The notes: a model not told the origin generated them from the sequence alone. A stretch of 64,000 bases of DNA from Natronospirillum sp. (GCF_022565775.1 NZ_JAIUMC010000007.1:1-64000); one strand, 5' to 3'; positions 28,940-38,142 are shown, counted from the stretch's first letter. Program-made: numbers and translations.

Positions 28940-30139
28940 ATGCCCACGGTCCTGCTGGTCTGGGAACTGGGTCTGAATCTGGGCCATGTGCGTCGCCTGG
29001 AGTCTCTGGCAGAGGCACTGATGGCGCGCGGTTGTCGAGTGATGATCAGCGCTCGGGAACCAAAGGTAGCAAACGCCATGGCCTGCCAGTGGACGGTAAA
29101 GCCGGCCCCGAAAACACCGGCCCGTCCTGACCGTGACCCGCCCAAAGCACCACAGTACAACTATGCAGATCTGCTGCGCGGCCTGGGCTACGACGATCAC
29201 ACTGCCTTGCCGGCTGCGGTACAACCCTGGCTGGACCAAATCGGCGAGATCAAACCGGATTGCCTGATTGCCGACCACGCCCCGACGGCCATGCTGGCTG
29301 CTCGCCTGGCCGGACTGCCCGCCTGCCCGATCGGGGTTGGGTTTCATGTGCCTCCGCTGTCCCGACCCATGCCACCGTTCAAGTGGTGGCGCCCCTCGCC
29401 GCCGCGGGTGCGTTTACGCGAGGTTGAACGGGCGGTATTGAGCAGTGTCAATCACCTGCTGGCAGATCATCAGAAGCCGGCGCTGGACAGTGTCTCGGCG
29501 CTGCTGGAAGGGCCACGGCGTTTTCTGACCACAATGCCCGAGCTGGATGAATATCCTGAACGACCGCAGGGTGAACACTATACCGGGTTTCCTCTCAGTC
29601 CCGGGACAGGCTACTGGCCCGACTGGCCAGCGGGCGACGGTCCTAAAATTCTGGGCTATCTGCGCGCCGACTATCCGGCCGTGTATACCGTGCTGCAAAG
29701 CCTGTCCGCTTTGCCGGTGCGGGCACTGGTCTATGTCGGAGGCAGCACGGCAGCTCAGTGCAAAAGCTGGACATCGGAGCGGGTCCGGATTGTGGACCAG
29801 CCACTTGATTTGGAGAGGGGCGCCGAGACCTGTGATATCGGCCTGAACTATGCCAGCAACGCCTTTGTCGCCCAGGTGTTGCGCGCCGGCAAACCGCTGT
29901 TGCTGTTGCCACCATTCGACCAGCAGATGATGCTGGCCCAGCGTCTGGTGCAACAGCGCTGTGGTCGGCTGATCAATCCTGCCTGGACCAGCGAACAGTG
30001 GTTCACGGTGCTGCAGGAAATGCTGGAAGACGCTCCTTGGCAGCAGGGAGCACAGCGCATGGCGCAGATCATCAGCGAGTATCCGGATGGGGTTGCCATC
30101 ATGGCCGAGATAGCCGACGAGATCTGTGCCTTGATGTGA
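28940..30139 (+). CDS. GT1/GT28 (MurG/UGT-like) glycosyltransferase
   Basis: A 399-residue cytosolic GT-B fold enzyme. The N-terminal acceptor domain begins TVLLVWELGLNLGHVRRL (a UGT/MurG-like first Rossmann strand with a G-H), and the C-terminal donor domain carries YVGGSTAAQ and the nucleotide-sugar region PFDQQMMLAQRLVQQRCGRLI. The usual E-x-x-x-P-x-x-x-x-Q is partly represented by AGKPLLLLPPFDQQ. It starts 2 bp after FecR paralogue 2, so it is very likely cotranslated with it. Acceptor unknown; modification of the cluster's exported proteins or synthesis of a lipid glycoside are both possible. Family is clear, role is inference. Confidence 0.82.
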   Translation: MPTVLLVWELGLNLGHVRRLESLAEALMARGCRVMISAREPKVANAMACQWTVKPAPKTPARPDRDPPKAPQYNYADLLRGLGYDDHTALPAAVQPWLDQIGEIKPDCLIADHAPTAMLAARLAGLPACPIGVGFHVPPLSRPMPPFKWWRPSPPRVRLREVERAVLSSVNHLLADHQKPALDSVSALLEGPRRFLTTMPELDEYPERPQGEHYTGFPLSPGTGYWPDWPAGDGPKILGYLRADYPAVYTVLQSLSALPVRALVYVGGSTAAQCKSWTSERVRIVDQPLDLERGAETCDIGLNYASNAFVAQVLRAGKPLLLLPPFDQQMMLAQRLVQQRCGRLINPAWTSEQWFTVLQEMLEDAPWQQGAQRMAQIISEYPDGVAIMAEIADEICALM

Positions 30140-30140
30140 G

Positions 30141-30180
30141 AGGCGGCTGCGCCGCCGAGCATGGCTTACGCCGAAACGTC
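30141..30180. repeat. GGCGGCTGCGCCGCC hairpin element (left of VWA gene)
   Basis: A 15-nt hairpin word GGCGGC-TGC-GCCGCC at 30142 followed by a degenerate CGGCTTACG-type stretch. The same word in the same orientation, with similar right-hand sequence (GACTTACGTCG), occurs at 31981, so the pair brackets the VWA lipoprotein gene. Confidence 0.6.
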
Positions 30181-30204
30181 GGACTCAGGGCTGCACCCAG
30201 AGAC

Positions 30205-30228
30205 AAAAAAGGGCGCCCGAAGGCGCCC
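30205..30228 (-). terminator. Intrinsic terminator of the VWA lipoprotein gene
   Basis: GGGCGCC/GGCGCCC, 7-bp stem with a 4-nt loop; on the minus strand it is followed by six T. It lies 34 bp downstream of the VWA gene stop and also faces the end of the plus-strand glycosyltransferase. Confidence 0.85.
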
Positions 30229-30261
30229 CATTCATAACGATGCTGCTATCGACCGAAAGAA

Positions 30262-31791
30262 TCAGTCGTCATCATCATCGTCATCACCGTTGCTATCGAT
30301 TGTAGGTACAGTGAAAGCACGCTCGGCTTCGAGGTCGTTGTACTCAAGCTTCAGTACAACCTGATCCCCGGCCTGGATATCGTCATTGTCGGCCAGAGTT
30401 GCCAGGTACTGGTAGACCAGCCCGATCTGGATGCTTTCGAAGGCATTCAGGAGCTCAGTCTCGGCACCGTCATCTTCGACATGGACGAAATCACCACCGG
30501 TCTCTTCGGCCAGAGCTTTCAGGTCATTGTAACCACCCGACCCCTCTGTCACACCCAGAGCTATCGAGTAAACCGGGATCCCTTTGCTGCTGGCATTGTC
30601 AATGGGGATCTGGGAACTATGCGGTGCCCGATTATTCTCCCCATCACCCATTGTCACTACAGCCTTGCGGCTGTTGGAACGAGCAGCAACCGCATCCACC
30701 GCCTGATCCACAGCGCCGAACAGGGCGGTAGCACCGTCCCAGTTGTATGAGCTCGCAATGGAAATATCAGGTGTTGCCGGATGTGGCTCGGGTTGGTAGT
30801 CAGTGCCGTTGGTAAACGGACTGTGATAGAGGCTGCTGTAGGGAAGATAAAGATCAACAGCGAATCTCAGTGCCTCTTCCTGACTGGTGAACCCTGACTC
30901 AGAGAAAGTGTATTCTGTCTCCTCGTCATCGCTGTCCCTGAGATCCATTCCCTCAAGGAGGCTATCATTAACAATGTCAACCTCATTGTCGAATATCATG
31001 ACAGCCGCTTCATCACCTGAGCTCTTTTCATTCAGGAAGAGATGCGACGCCTCATGCGCGACGTGATAACGAGTGTAGTCGTTGCCGTCATCATCTTCGA
31101 AAACAATGCCGGATATTGGTGGCTTCATTGAACCGCTGGCATCCAGCACCAGCATGATCGATGCATCCTCGCGGCTCTGTCGGGCCGAAGTCACATTAGC
31201 CAGCCGGACATCAGTCGACTCATGAGTCAGCGTAAACGCATCTCTCGGCAAGCCGATCACCGGACGCCCGGTTTCGGTATCCGATACAGTGAAGCCAAGA
31301 CGGCCATCACTCTGCCGGAAAAGAGAACGTATTTCGTACTCCGCATCTTCCGATATGGTGCTGACGATGGCCATGTCGTCATCGCTGTCTCCACTTGAGC
31401 GACGGAACATATTGACATCAGTGCTGATCGGACGACGGCCTTCGGGCTCGGCAACCAGACGGGATGCATCCGGCCTGTTTTCAGTGCGGAATATGCCACA
31501 GTCATCAGAGGCTATGTCTTCACCAACCTGCGACCCTCCATCATCCAGAAAGCTGATATCTGTGTTGGCAATACGTTCGTAGCCAGAGGGCACGCTGCCG
31601 TCACACGAGTCATCCGAACGACCCATGAGCCGGGCTCGCTCAAGGAGGTTTGCGTCGGCGTCAGCCGATTGTTCAGGCGCGATCAGAATACCGCCGATTT
31701 CATCCGCGTCGTCCGAAGAAGAACCGGAACTGTTGCAGCCTGCGACGACTGCAGCCCCGGCGAGTATAAGAGCCAGTTTGCTGATATTCAT
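30262..31791 (-). CDS. von Willebrand factor A domain lipoprotein
   Basis: A 509-residue lipoprotein with lipobox AVVAGC (C19) and a Ser/Asp linker. After a region of about 170 residues comes a VWA domain (about residues 195-450) with a canonical MIDAS DxSxS motif in LVLDASGSMKPP, the threonine/aspartate elements AVVTMGDGENN, and an insert between them. The last seven residues are all Asp, an unusual acidic tail. The start 31791 has GGGAAGG 7 nt upstream, better than 31809 of the ORF track. It is transcribed alone from operator copy 3 to the terminator at 30.2 kb. VWA domains bind protein partners through a metal ion; partner unknown. Confidence 0.87.
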   Translation of the reverse strand: MNISKLALILAGAAVVAGCNSSGSSSDDADEIGGILIAPEQSADADANLLERARLMGRSDDSCDGSVPSGYERIANTDISFLDDGGSQVGEDIASDDCGIFRTENRPDASRLVAEPEGRRPISTDVNMFRRSSGDSDDDMAIVSTISEDAEYEIRSLFRQSDGRLGFTVSDTETGRPVIGLPRDAFTLTHESTDVRLANVTSARQSREDASIMLVLDASGSMKPPISGIVFEDDDGNDYTRYHVAHEASHLFLNEKSSGDEAAVMIFDNEVDIVNDSLLEGMDLRDSDDEETEYTFSESGFTSQEEALRFAVDLYLPYSSLYHSPFTNGTDYQPEPHPATPDISIASSYNWDGATALFGAVDQAVDAVAARSNSRKAVVTMGDGENNRAPHSSQIPIDNASSKGIPVYSIALGVTEGSGGYNDLKALAEETGGDFVHVEDDGAETELLNAFESIQIGLVYQYLATLADNDDIQAGDQVVLKLEYNDLEAERAFTVPTIDSNGDDDDDDD

Positions 31792-31867
31792 GGGATTACC
31801 TTCCCTCATTTTTGTTGCTGCTTGAATGTCCCCTTGCGCAGAAGGTTTCTGGAAGGGTCAGTAACCC

Positions 31868-31900
31868 ACCCTAGCAGGTCTGGCTTACAGATCACTTACA
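31868..31900 (-). promoter_or_regulatory. Tandem 11-bp-period operator and extended -10 (copy 3)
   Basis: On the minus strand TGTAAGT (31900-31894) and TGTAAGC (31889-31883), then 6 nt, TGC and hexamer TAGGGT. Same spacing as copies 1 and 2. The hexamer ends 76 nt before the VWA lipoprotein ATG. The non-coding stretch 31792-32161 otherwise contains only the repeats listed next. Confidence 0.68.
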
Positions 31901-31977
31901 AAAGGCAGTATCGAGGAAGAAACTTCTGAATTGAATCAAGGTGCCGCTGACGTGCAGGGATGCGCAGGTCCCTTGGT

Positions 31978-32148
31978 GAAGGCGGCTGCGCCGCCGGGGC
32001 ACGACTTACGTCGTTGGCCTACAACGGAGGCACATTTGTAGGCTGTGGCCCTTGGCCACGCATGGGGCTTGGGCCAAAATGCGTGAGCAAGGCTCACAGC
32101 CTACAGCGGAGGCACATTTGTAGGCTGTGGCCCTTGGCCACGCATGGG
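31978..32148. repeat. REP-like array with a 49-bp direct repeat
   Basis: Starts with the GGCGGCTGCGCCGCC hairpin word (31981-31995). A 49-bp unit occurs at 32018-32066 and again at 32100-32148 with a single mismatch (CCTACAACGG versus CCTACAGCGG), an 82-bp period. Each unit contains GTAGGCTGTGGCCCTTGGCC; between them is the inverse word GTGAGCAAGGCTCAC. The elements at 50.1 and 51.0 kb belong to the same family. Confidence 0.8.
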
Positions 32149-32161
32149 AACGCAGGCGCCG

Positions 32162-33526
32162 TCAGGCGCGCAGAATCTTGATGATGGCGTCGGTCTTTTC
32201 CTTCATCAGCGCCTTGTCGCCGCGTGTTTCCAGGTTCAGCCGCACCACCGGCTCGGTATTGGATTTGCGCAGGTTGAAGCGCCACTCGGGAAATTCCAGC
32301 GACACGCCGTCGAGCTCATCCACACCGATCGCTTCAGCCTTGAAGGCATCATGAACACGCTGAATGGCCACATCCGCGTCATCCACCTTGCTGTTGATCT
32401 CGCCCGGAGACGGGAACTGCTCCATGCGCTCGCTGACCAGCTCGGACAGGCTCTGCTTCTTCTTGCTCAACAGGTCGACCACCAGCAGCCAGGGGATCAT
32501 GCCGCTGTCGCAGTAGGCGAAATCGCGGAAATAGTGGTGAGCGCTCATTTCGCCGCCATAGACGGCGTCTTCCTGCGCCATCACTTCCTTGATATAGGCA
32601 TGGCCGGTGCGCGACTGGATGGCCTTGCCGTCATGCTTGGCGCAGACGTCTTGTGTATTCCAGATCAGACGCGGGTCATGGATGATGTTGGAGCCCGGGT
32701 TCTTGACCAGAAACGCTTCCGCCAGCAGGCCGACCACATAATAGCCTTCGATAAAGCGGCCGTCGTGGTCCCACAGGAAACAGCGGTCGAAGTCGCCATC
32801 CCAGGCAATACCCATGTCGGCCTTGTGCTCGCGCACGGCATTGCCGGTGACCGGCTGCTGCTCGGCCAGAATCGGGTTGGGGATACCATTGGGGAAGGCA
32901 CCGTCCGGGGTATTGTGGATTTTCACCAACTCGATCGGAATACCCCGCTCCTGCATGGCCGCTTCGATGCGGTTGATGGTGTCGCAGGCAGCGCCATTAC
33001 CGGCGTTCATCACCAGCTTGAAGGGTTGCAGGTCTTCGGTGTCCAGATAGCTCAGCAGGTGATCGACATAGGCCTGTGAGTTGTCCATCTGGGTCATGAC
33101 GCCGCGCCGCGCCGGTGACGGAAATTCATTGGCTTCGGCCAGCTTGCGAATGTCCTGCAGGCCGGTGTCATTGGAGATGGGGCGGCTTTCTTCACGCACC
33201 ATCTTCATGCCGTTGTAGTCGATGGGGTTGTGGCTGGCGGTGACCATGATGCCGCCATCCAGGCCATGAAACTTGGTGGCGAAATAGACTTCTTCGGTAC
33301 CGATCAGGCCCAGGTCGACCACGTCCACGCCGGAATCCATCAGGCCGCGCGCCAGTGCCTGTTTGAGCGCCTCGGAGGTTTCGCGCACGTCACCACCGAC
33401 GCAGACCTTCTTCGGCTGCAGAAACTGGGCATAGGCGCGGCCGATGCGGTAGACGATCTCTTCATTGAGCTCCGTGCCCAATTGGCCGCGGATGTCGTAG
33501 GCCTTGAAACAGGTGAGTGTGGTCAT
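32162..33526 (-). CDS. manB: Phosphomannomutase/phosphoglucomutase
   Basis: A 454-residue alpha-D-phosphohexomutase. The catalytic phosphoserine is in [13 protein letters not shown], the magnesium loop is DGDFDRC, the sugar-specificity loop is [10 protein letters not shown] and the phosphate-binding loop is [12 protein letters not shown]. The GEMSAHH loop is typical of PMM/PGM and CpsG/ManB proteins. It interconverts mannose-1-P and mannose-6-P (and possibly the glucose pair), feeding GDP-mannose and exopolysaccharide synthesis. GGGAG lies 6 nt before the ATG. It stands alone between REP-like elements. The last bases touch the repeat array at 32.15 kb. Confidence 0.94.
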   Translation of the reverse strand: MTTLTCFKAYDIRGQLGTELNEEIVYRIGRAYAQFLQPKKVCVGGDVRETSEALKQALARGLMDSGVDVVDLGLIGTEEVYFATKFHGLDGGIMVTASHNPIDYNGMKMVREESRPISNDTGLQDIRKLAEANEFPSPARRGVMTQMDNSQAYVDHLLSYLDTEDLQPFKLVMNAGNGAACDTINRIEAAMQERGIPIELVKIHNTPDGAFPNGIPNPILAEQQPVTGNAVREHKADMGIAWDGDFDRCFLWDHDGRFIEGYYVVGLLAEAFLVKNPGSNIIHDPRLIWNTQDVCAKHDGKAIQSRTGHAYIKEVMAQEDAVYGGEMSAHHYFRDFAYCDSGMIPWLLVVDLLSKKKQSLSELVSERMEQFPSPGEINSKVDDADVAIQRVHDAFKAEAIGVDELDGVSLEFPEWRFNLRKSNTEPVVRLNLETRGDKALMKEKTDAIIKILRA

Positions 33527-33600
33527 GGTGACTCCCTTTTGACTCTATCAAATGGCGCGATAACTGCGACTAGTCTAACCGTAATTTTCTTTCAGACCTA

Positions 33601-33679
33601 GTAGGAGCGCACCCCGTGCGCGATGGGGCCGCAGGCCCCTTGAATAATCGGCCAGGGGGCTGGCCTCCTACGGAGGCAA
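33601..33679. repeat. REP-like element between manB and the SMC operon
   Basis: Begins GTAGGAGCGCACCCCGTGCG, close to the GTAGGAGCG(A/C)... REP words of Pseudomonas relatives, and ends GGCCTCCTACGGAGG; arms are inversely repeated around GGGGCC. It lies in the 220-bp gap where a jetD/mksG nuclease gene might have been expected. Confidence 0.7.
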
Positions 33680-33746
33680 TTATGGTGCTGCCGCCAGGCG
33701 GCAAGTCTCCTGCGCAACGTATACAAACGTGCGCGGTAGTTTCAAG

Positions 33747-36700
33747 TCAGGCAAACGCATCCATAAAGTCGAGCTCGGCCTGATGGCGGATGATGCGGCG
33801 GTGGTTGGCCCACAGTTCCTTCACCTGGTCCTGGTTGCACGCCTGGCGGTCCACCAGCACGCGCGAGTTCAGCTCGCCGATACGCTGCCCGCTGAGCAGC
33901 GGTATCTTGGAGAACACGAACTGATTGGAAATCAGGTCCATGAAGGGGCCTGACTTGCTGGTCGGCATGATGAACAGCAACTGCAACCCGAGACTCTCGG
34001 TCAGGTACTGAATCACCTCGCGTGAACGCGCCTCGTCCATCTTGGAGAAGGCTTCGTCCACCAGCACCATGCGCAGGTGGGTGTCGCCCTCGTTGAAGTG
34101 GAAGGCGCTGGTAATGGCTGCCGAGCGGATGATATAGGCCGGTGTCTCCAACTGCCCGCCGGAACCGGTGCCATACTGGCTGAGCGCGATCGGCTCCTTG
34201 CCTTCCGGCTGCTTGTAGATGTCGTAGCTGCGGTAGTTCCGGTAGTCGGAAATACGCTCCAGCTCGCGCATCGCCTTGTGCTCGTCGTCATCCAGCAGCA
34301 TGGACAGAATGCGGTCGCGCACCTTTTCCGAACGCGCGCTGAGCTGCAGCGTGAACAGGGTCTGCTTCTCACCCAGCCCAGGTGCCTGCGTCACCTCTTC
34401 GAAGAACTGCCAGTACTCCTGGAATTCCGGCACCCAGGCCCAGTCGAACCAGTAGCGCTCACGATCAGCACCGAAGCGGTGGTGCTCCAGTTCCCGGTTC
34501 AGGTCTTCCAGAACCCGCTTGCCGTCATTGATGGCGTGGTAGATGGCATGGCACAGGTTGGTGACAAAGGTATCGTTGAAGCTGTCGCGCAGACGACCCA
34601 ACTGACCCATCTTCTCCACCAGCACATTGTTTTTCAGGCGGTTGTGAATGCGCTGAATTTCATGGCTCAGCCCGGCAATCTGGCTGAAGAAGTCCAGGCT
34701 GTGGGCATCGCCGAAATCGGCCGCAAACACCATGGCATCACCTGGCTGGCTGTGCTGATTGTGCTCGACAACCGTCTGCTCCAGATCATGAGCCAGCCGG
34801 TTCAGTTCATTAAGGCCATTGGCATGACGCTGCTCCAGCGCCATGGGGTCGGCGGTGCGGGCCTCTTCATCAGCCGCCTGCAACTGCTCCTGCAGGTCGA
34901 ATTCCGGCCAGATATGAGTCAGGTCTTCCAGGTGGTTCTCATGGTCTTCAACAGCCGCCTGGGTGACTTCCTGAGCCTCGCTGAGACGATTGCACAGTTG
35001 ATCACACTGGGCGAGCTGTTCTTCGATGCGCCCCAGCTCGGCGTCGAGCTGCCGGATCTGGTTGTCCAGTTCATCGGCTCTGACGCGCAGTCTCTCGTGT
35101 TCTTCGTCGAGCGACCGGTACTGCTCGATGTCGAGCCCGGCCAGGGCCCGTTCGGCACTCTGCAGGTCACGCTGGGCCTGCAGCAGCGCCCGGTAGGGTT
35201 CGGTAACGATCAGTCCGCTCAGGCCATCCACCGCCTGCCACAGGGCATGCAGGGTCTGCACGGCCTGCGTCAGCGCCACGAGCTTGTCGCGCTGCTGCTG
35301 CAGATCGCCCTGGCGGGCCTGGGCGGCACGTTCGCGGGCGCCCTGACCAAAGACCAGATCCGCTTCCGGCAGCTCGCAGCGGTACAGTGCGTAGCCGCCA
35401 CTGCCCACGCCTTCGAGACAGATGCCGCGCCGTGTGCGACGCAGTTCATCCACCGAGCCCACACGCTCGACCGCGCCGAAACTGGCGCTGACATAGGCCC
35501 GCGCGGTGGCATGGGTGAAGTCCAGCACGCTGACCAGCGAGCTGGCTTTCAGGGTCTGCCGTTCGGCATCCTCGGCCGCCCGAGCACCCTGTATCACCCG
35601 GGCTCTGGCGCCCTGGCCCGGCAGGCTGCGCACCAGTCGGGCGGCATCTGCCTCATACTCGGGGGCCACGATGATGCCGAAACGCGCCAGCCCCATATAG
35701 GCTTCAATGGCATTCTGCCATTCGGGTTCGGTGACGGTGACATGTTCGCAGAGCACCTGCGGTTCCGCGTGCGGAAAGGCCTCGGCAATCGCGTGCAGTG
35801 CTTCGCGTACAAAACCGGGATAGGACACCTGGGCCTGCGCCAGCGCCTTGACCTCCTGCTCCTGCTGCGCCAGTTGGCGCTCCAGTTGCCGAGCTTTCTG
35901 CTGACGCCGGTCCAGCAAACGGGCCAGCCAGTCACGCAGGCTCAGTTCGGGTACGTAGCGCCCTGGCTCCTGCCAGTGTCTGACCCACTGGTTGATGCGG
36001 TTTTCCAGCCCCAGGGTCTGCTGCAGGCTGTTTTCCATGGCCTCCAGATCCACCCAGTCGCGATTGAGCAGACGGGCCAGTTCATCGCCCAGGCTGTCCA
36101 GTGCCTTGCGCGCATCGGGCAGTTCCGCCAGCGCCGTCTGCAGTGACTTGGCGCCTTCCGGATCATCGGCCAGCAGCGCGGTCGCTTCCGGTGCCTCGTT
36201 GGCGATCCGGTCCAGATGGTCCGCCAGGCTGACGCGAGACTTGTCCAAGGCCAGCAACTGTTGGGTCTGCTGCTGCAGTGCGGTGCTGGCCGAAGCCTGT
36301 TGCTGTTCCAGTTCCGCCTTGTCTTTCAGCTCATGGATACCCATGCGGCGCGCTTCCAGCGTCACCTGCTCCTGGCGCACCTGCTGGCGCTGGCTCTCTG
36401 CCAGTTCGCGGCTGCGGGTGCGTTCGGCCAGTTGGTCCCGCAGGTCGGTCTGTGCCTGCTTGGCCGTGACATAGGCCTGCTGGTCGCGCTGATAGCGCGC
36501 CTGCGCCAGTGTGTAGGCAAGTATGTGCCGTTCAATCCAGTGCTCGACATAGCCATCGGCCAGCCCCTGGCCTTGGCGCAACCGCTCGATGCCACCATGC
36601 AGACGACTGGCCTCCCCTTCCATGGCATGAATGGTTTTCATCAGGTCGGACACACTGCGGATGGCCTCACCGAGATCACGCGGCTCCAGTATCTCGCCAG

Positions 36701-37409
36701 CGACAAACTCATGGATACTGCGCACCGGCTTATAGGCCATGAAGCGAGAAAAGGCGCGCGCGGCGTTCATGGCTTCGCGCTCGGAGACGGCATCGTCCCG
36801 ACCTTTCAGGGCCGCATAGAGGCGGCGCAGGTACTGCTTCTTGGTGTCGTATTTCTCGGCCACCGTGTGGCCCAGCTTTTTCTGCAGCTGCTTGCCCAGC
36901 GCCTTCAGCGGCAAAATCTCTTCGTGACCGGCCTTGGCGCCCACCTTCTGCTGGGTAAAGTCGTTCAGACTCAGCGCATGACCGGGGACAATCCAGTATT
37001 GCTGATCGTGCAAGCGCGCTGTTTGCTGCTGGCCGTTCTTTTCGATGCGGGCCGACAGGGCAATAATCGCAGTGAAGGGTTCACCGCCCTCTCCCTGGGT
37101 GGGGTGGAACACCGCCGCCAGATAGCCCACTGATGGCTCGGGGCGCGCATAGCTACCGTCATCACACCCCAGCACATAGGAGGCCAGGGTACGCACCTGC
37201 TTGCCGCGCCCGCGCTGGGTGGCCTCTTCCTGCCCCGGATTGAACTGGAACAGGGTATCGTGCGCCGCAGTCATGATGGTCTGGATGGCATCGGCCGCTG
37301 TGGTCTTGCCCGACCCATTGCCCCCGCTGAACAGGTTGATCGGGCCGAATTCGAATTCCTGCGCCGGAATATTGCCCCAGTTGATGAAGATGAATTTTTT
37401 CAGAAACAT
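33747..37409 (-). CDS. jetC: SMC-like ATPase (MksB/JetC family)
   Basis: A 1220-residue SMC-type ATPase. The Walker A GGNGSGKTT is at residues 29-37; long coiled coils (about 300-450 and 640-850) rich in Gln, Glu, Arg and Leu frame a hinge-like region; the signature SQYGTGSGGQ and Walker B MVLVDEAFSKMDEARS lie near the C-terminus. This is the layout of the MukB-like ATPases of MksBEF condensins and Wadjet JetABC. It loops or extrudes DNA with the kleisin and KITE subunits encoded directly upstream; it starts 3 bp after the KITE gene. Known systems carry a fourth gene (jetD/mksG, a Toprim nuclease) downstream; none is here. Confidence 0.9.
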   Translation of the reverse strand: MFLKKFIFINWGNIPAQEFEFGPINLFSGGNGSGKTTAADAIQTIMTAAHDTLFQFNPGQEEATQRGRGKQVRTLASYVLGCDDGSYARPEPSVGYLAAVFHPTQGEGGEPFTAIIALSARIEKNGQQQTARLHDQQYWIVPGHALSLNDFTQQKVGAKAGHEEILPLKALGKQLQKKLGHTVAEKYDTKKQYLRRLYAALKGRDDAVSEREAMNAARAFSRFMAYKPVRSIHEFVAGEILEPRDLGEAIRSVSDLMKTIHAMEGEASRLHGGIERLRQGQGLADGYVEHWIERHILAYTLAQARYQRDQQAYVTAKQAQTDLRDQLAERTRSRELAESQRQQVRQEQVTLEARRMGIHELKDKAELEQQQASASTALQQQTQQLLALDKSRVSLADHLDRIANEAPEATALLADDPEGAKSLQTALAELPDARKALDSLGDELARLLNRDWVDLEAMENSLQQTLGLENRINQWVRHWQEPGRYVPELSLRDWLARLLDRRQQKARQLERQLAQQEQEVKALAQAQVSYPGFVREALHAIAEAFPHAEPQVLCEHVTVTEPEWQNAIEAYMGLARFGIIVAPEYEADAARLVRSLPGQGARARVIQGARAAEDAERQTLKASSLVSVLDFTHATARAYVSASFGAVERVGSVDELRRTRRGICLEGVGSGGYALYRCELPEADLVFGQGARERAAQARQGDLQQQRDKLVALTQAVQTLHALWQAVDGLSGLIVTEPYRALLQAQRDLQSAERALAGLDIEQYRSLDEEHERLRVRADELDNQIRQLDAELGRIEEQLAQCDQLCNRLSEAQEVTQAAVEDHENHLEDLTHIWPEFDLQEQLQAADEEARTADPMALEQRHANGLNELNRLAHDLEQTVVEHNQHSQPGDAMVFAADFGDAHSLDFFSQIAGLSHEIQRIHNRLKNNVLVEKMGQLGRLRDSFNDTFVTNLCHAIYHAINDGKRVLEDLNRELEHHRFGADRERYWFDWAWVPEFQEYWQFFEEVTQAPGLGEKQTLFTLQLSARSEKVRDRILSMLLDDDEHKAMRELERISDYRNYRSYDIYKQPEGKEPIALSQYGTGSGGQLETPAYIIRSAAITSAFHFNEGDTHLRMVLVDEAFSKMDEARSREVIQYLTESLGLQLLFIMPTSKSGPFMDLISNQFVFSKIPLLSGQRIGELNSRVLVDRQACNQDQVKELWANHRRIIRHQAELDFMDAFA

Positions 37410-37412
37410 GGA

Positions 37413-38138
37413 TCAGGGGGTCTCCGTGACGGACTCGGTCTGCGGCAGAGGTTCGATGGTGTCGGTATCAGTGGCGTCTGCTACTTCTGTACCGGCCTTG
37501 GCTGTCTGCTCGGGCTGCTCCAGTTGCTGCAGAACCGTGTCGCTGACCAGACTGACAATGGCCGGTCTGATCTGCACCAGACGATCGGCAGCGCTGGCCT
37601 CTGCATCTTCGCTGTCATTGTGGCGAATCAGGCGCCACTGGCGCAGGCGTCGCCACAGGGCGCGACGCTCAGTCAGGTTCTCGGGCAGACTGCGCCCGAG
37701 CAGATTGCGCATGGAAATGCCGATGTCTTCTACCGTGGTGCTGACAGCACCCTGCTCATCCACCCGGGCTTCGCGCACACCCTGGTCATACAGGGTGCGC
37801 AGCACCAGAACCACGGCCACTTCCTGCTGGTTGAGGCGCTGACGCAGGGGGGTGCCCACGGTCAGGTCGGTATCGCTGGCCTGGCCAGGCACCTCGGCAC
37901 CGGGCGGATAGACGCGGATAAACTGAAACTGCGTGTCATGCAAAAGACGGATATGCAGCACAGACAGATAATCACGGACCTCGGCTTCGCAGCGCACATA
38001 CCGGTCATACAGGTGCTGCTCGACCTGGCTGTCTTCCCGGCTCAGCACACTGTAATCCAGCAGCCTGAGGCACAGGTCGGAAAACTCGGCCAGGGTGACA
38101 TCTTTGGCAGCCAACTGCTGCTCCAACTCATGCAACAT
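37413..38138 (-). CDS. jetB: KITE subunit of SMC complex (MksE/JetB, DUF4194-type)
   Basis: A 241-residue winged-helix protein of the MukE/MksE/JetB type. LLDYSVLSREDSQVEQHLYDR and the long block QFQFIRVYPPGAEVPGQ...RLNQQEVAVVLVLRTLYDQ are typical of DUF4194 proteins. The ORF track begins at 38270, but ATG 38138 starts 4 bp after the upstream stop and gives the normal N-terminus (MLHELEQQL). The C-terminal 45 residues are a Thr/Glu/Pro-rich unstructured tail. It bridges kleisin and ATPase in the complex. Confidence 0.87.
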   Translation of the reverse strand: MLHELEQQLAAKDVTLAEFSDLCLRLLDYSVLSREDSQVEQHLYDRYVRCEAEVRDYLSVLHIRLLHDTQFQFIRVYPPGAEVPGQASDTDLTVGTPLRQRLNQQEVAVVLVLRTLYDQGVREARVDEQGAVSTTVEDIGISMRNLLGRSLPENLTERRALWRRLRQWRLIRHNDSEDAEASAADRLVQIRPAIVSLVSDTVLQQLEQPEQTAKAGTEVADATDTDTIEPLPQTESVTETP

Positions 38139-38142
38139 GGGG

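Noticed and set aside
34077-36146. A 689-codon plus-strand ORF
   Set aside because: It is the antisense shadow of the jetC coiled-coil region; no ribosome-binding site, no recognisable domain, and it runs across a gene with clear ATPase motifs. The same holds for 36216-37133 and 44708-45640(-).
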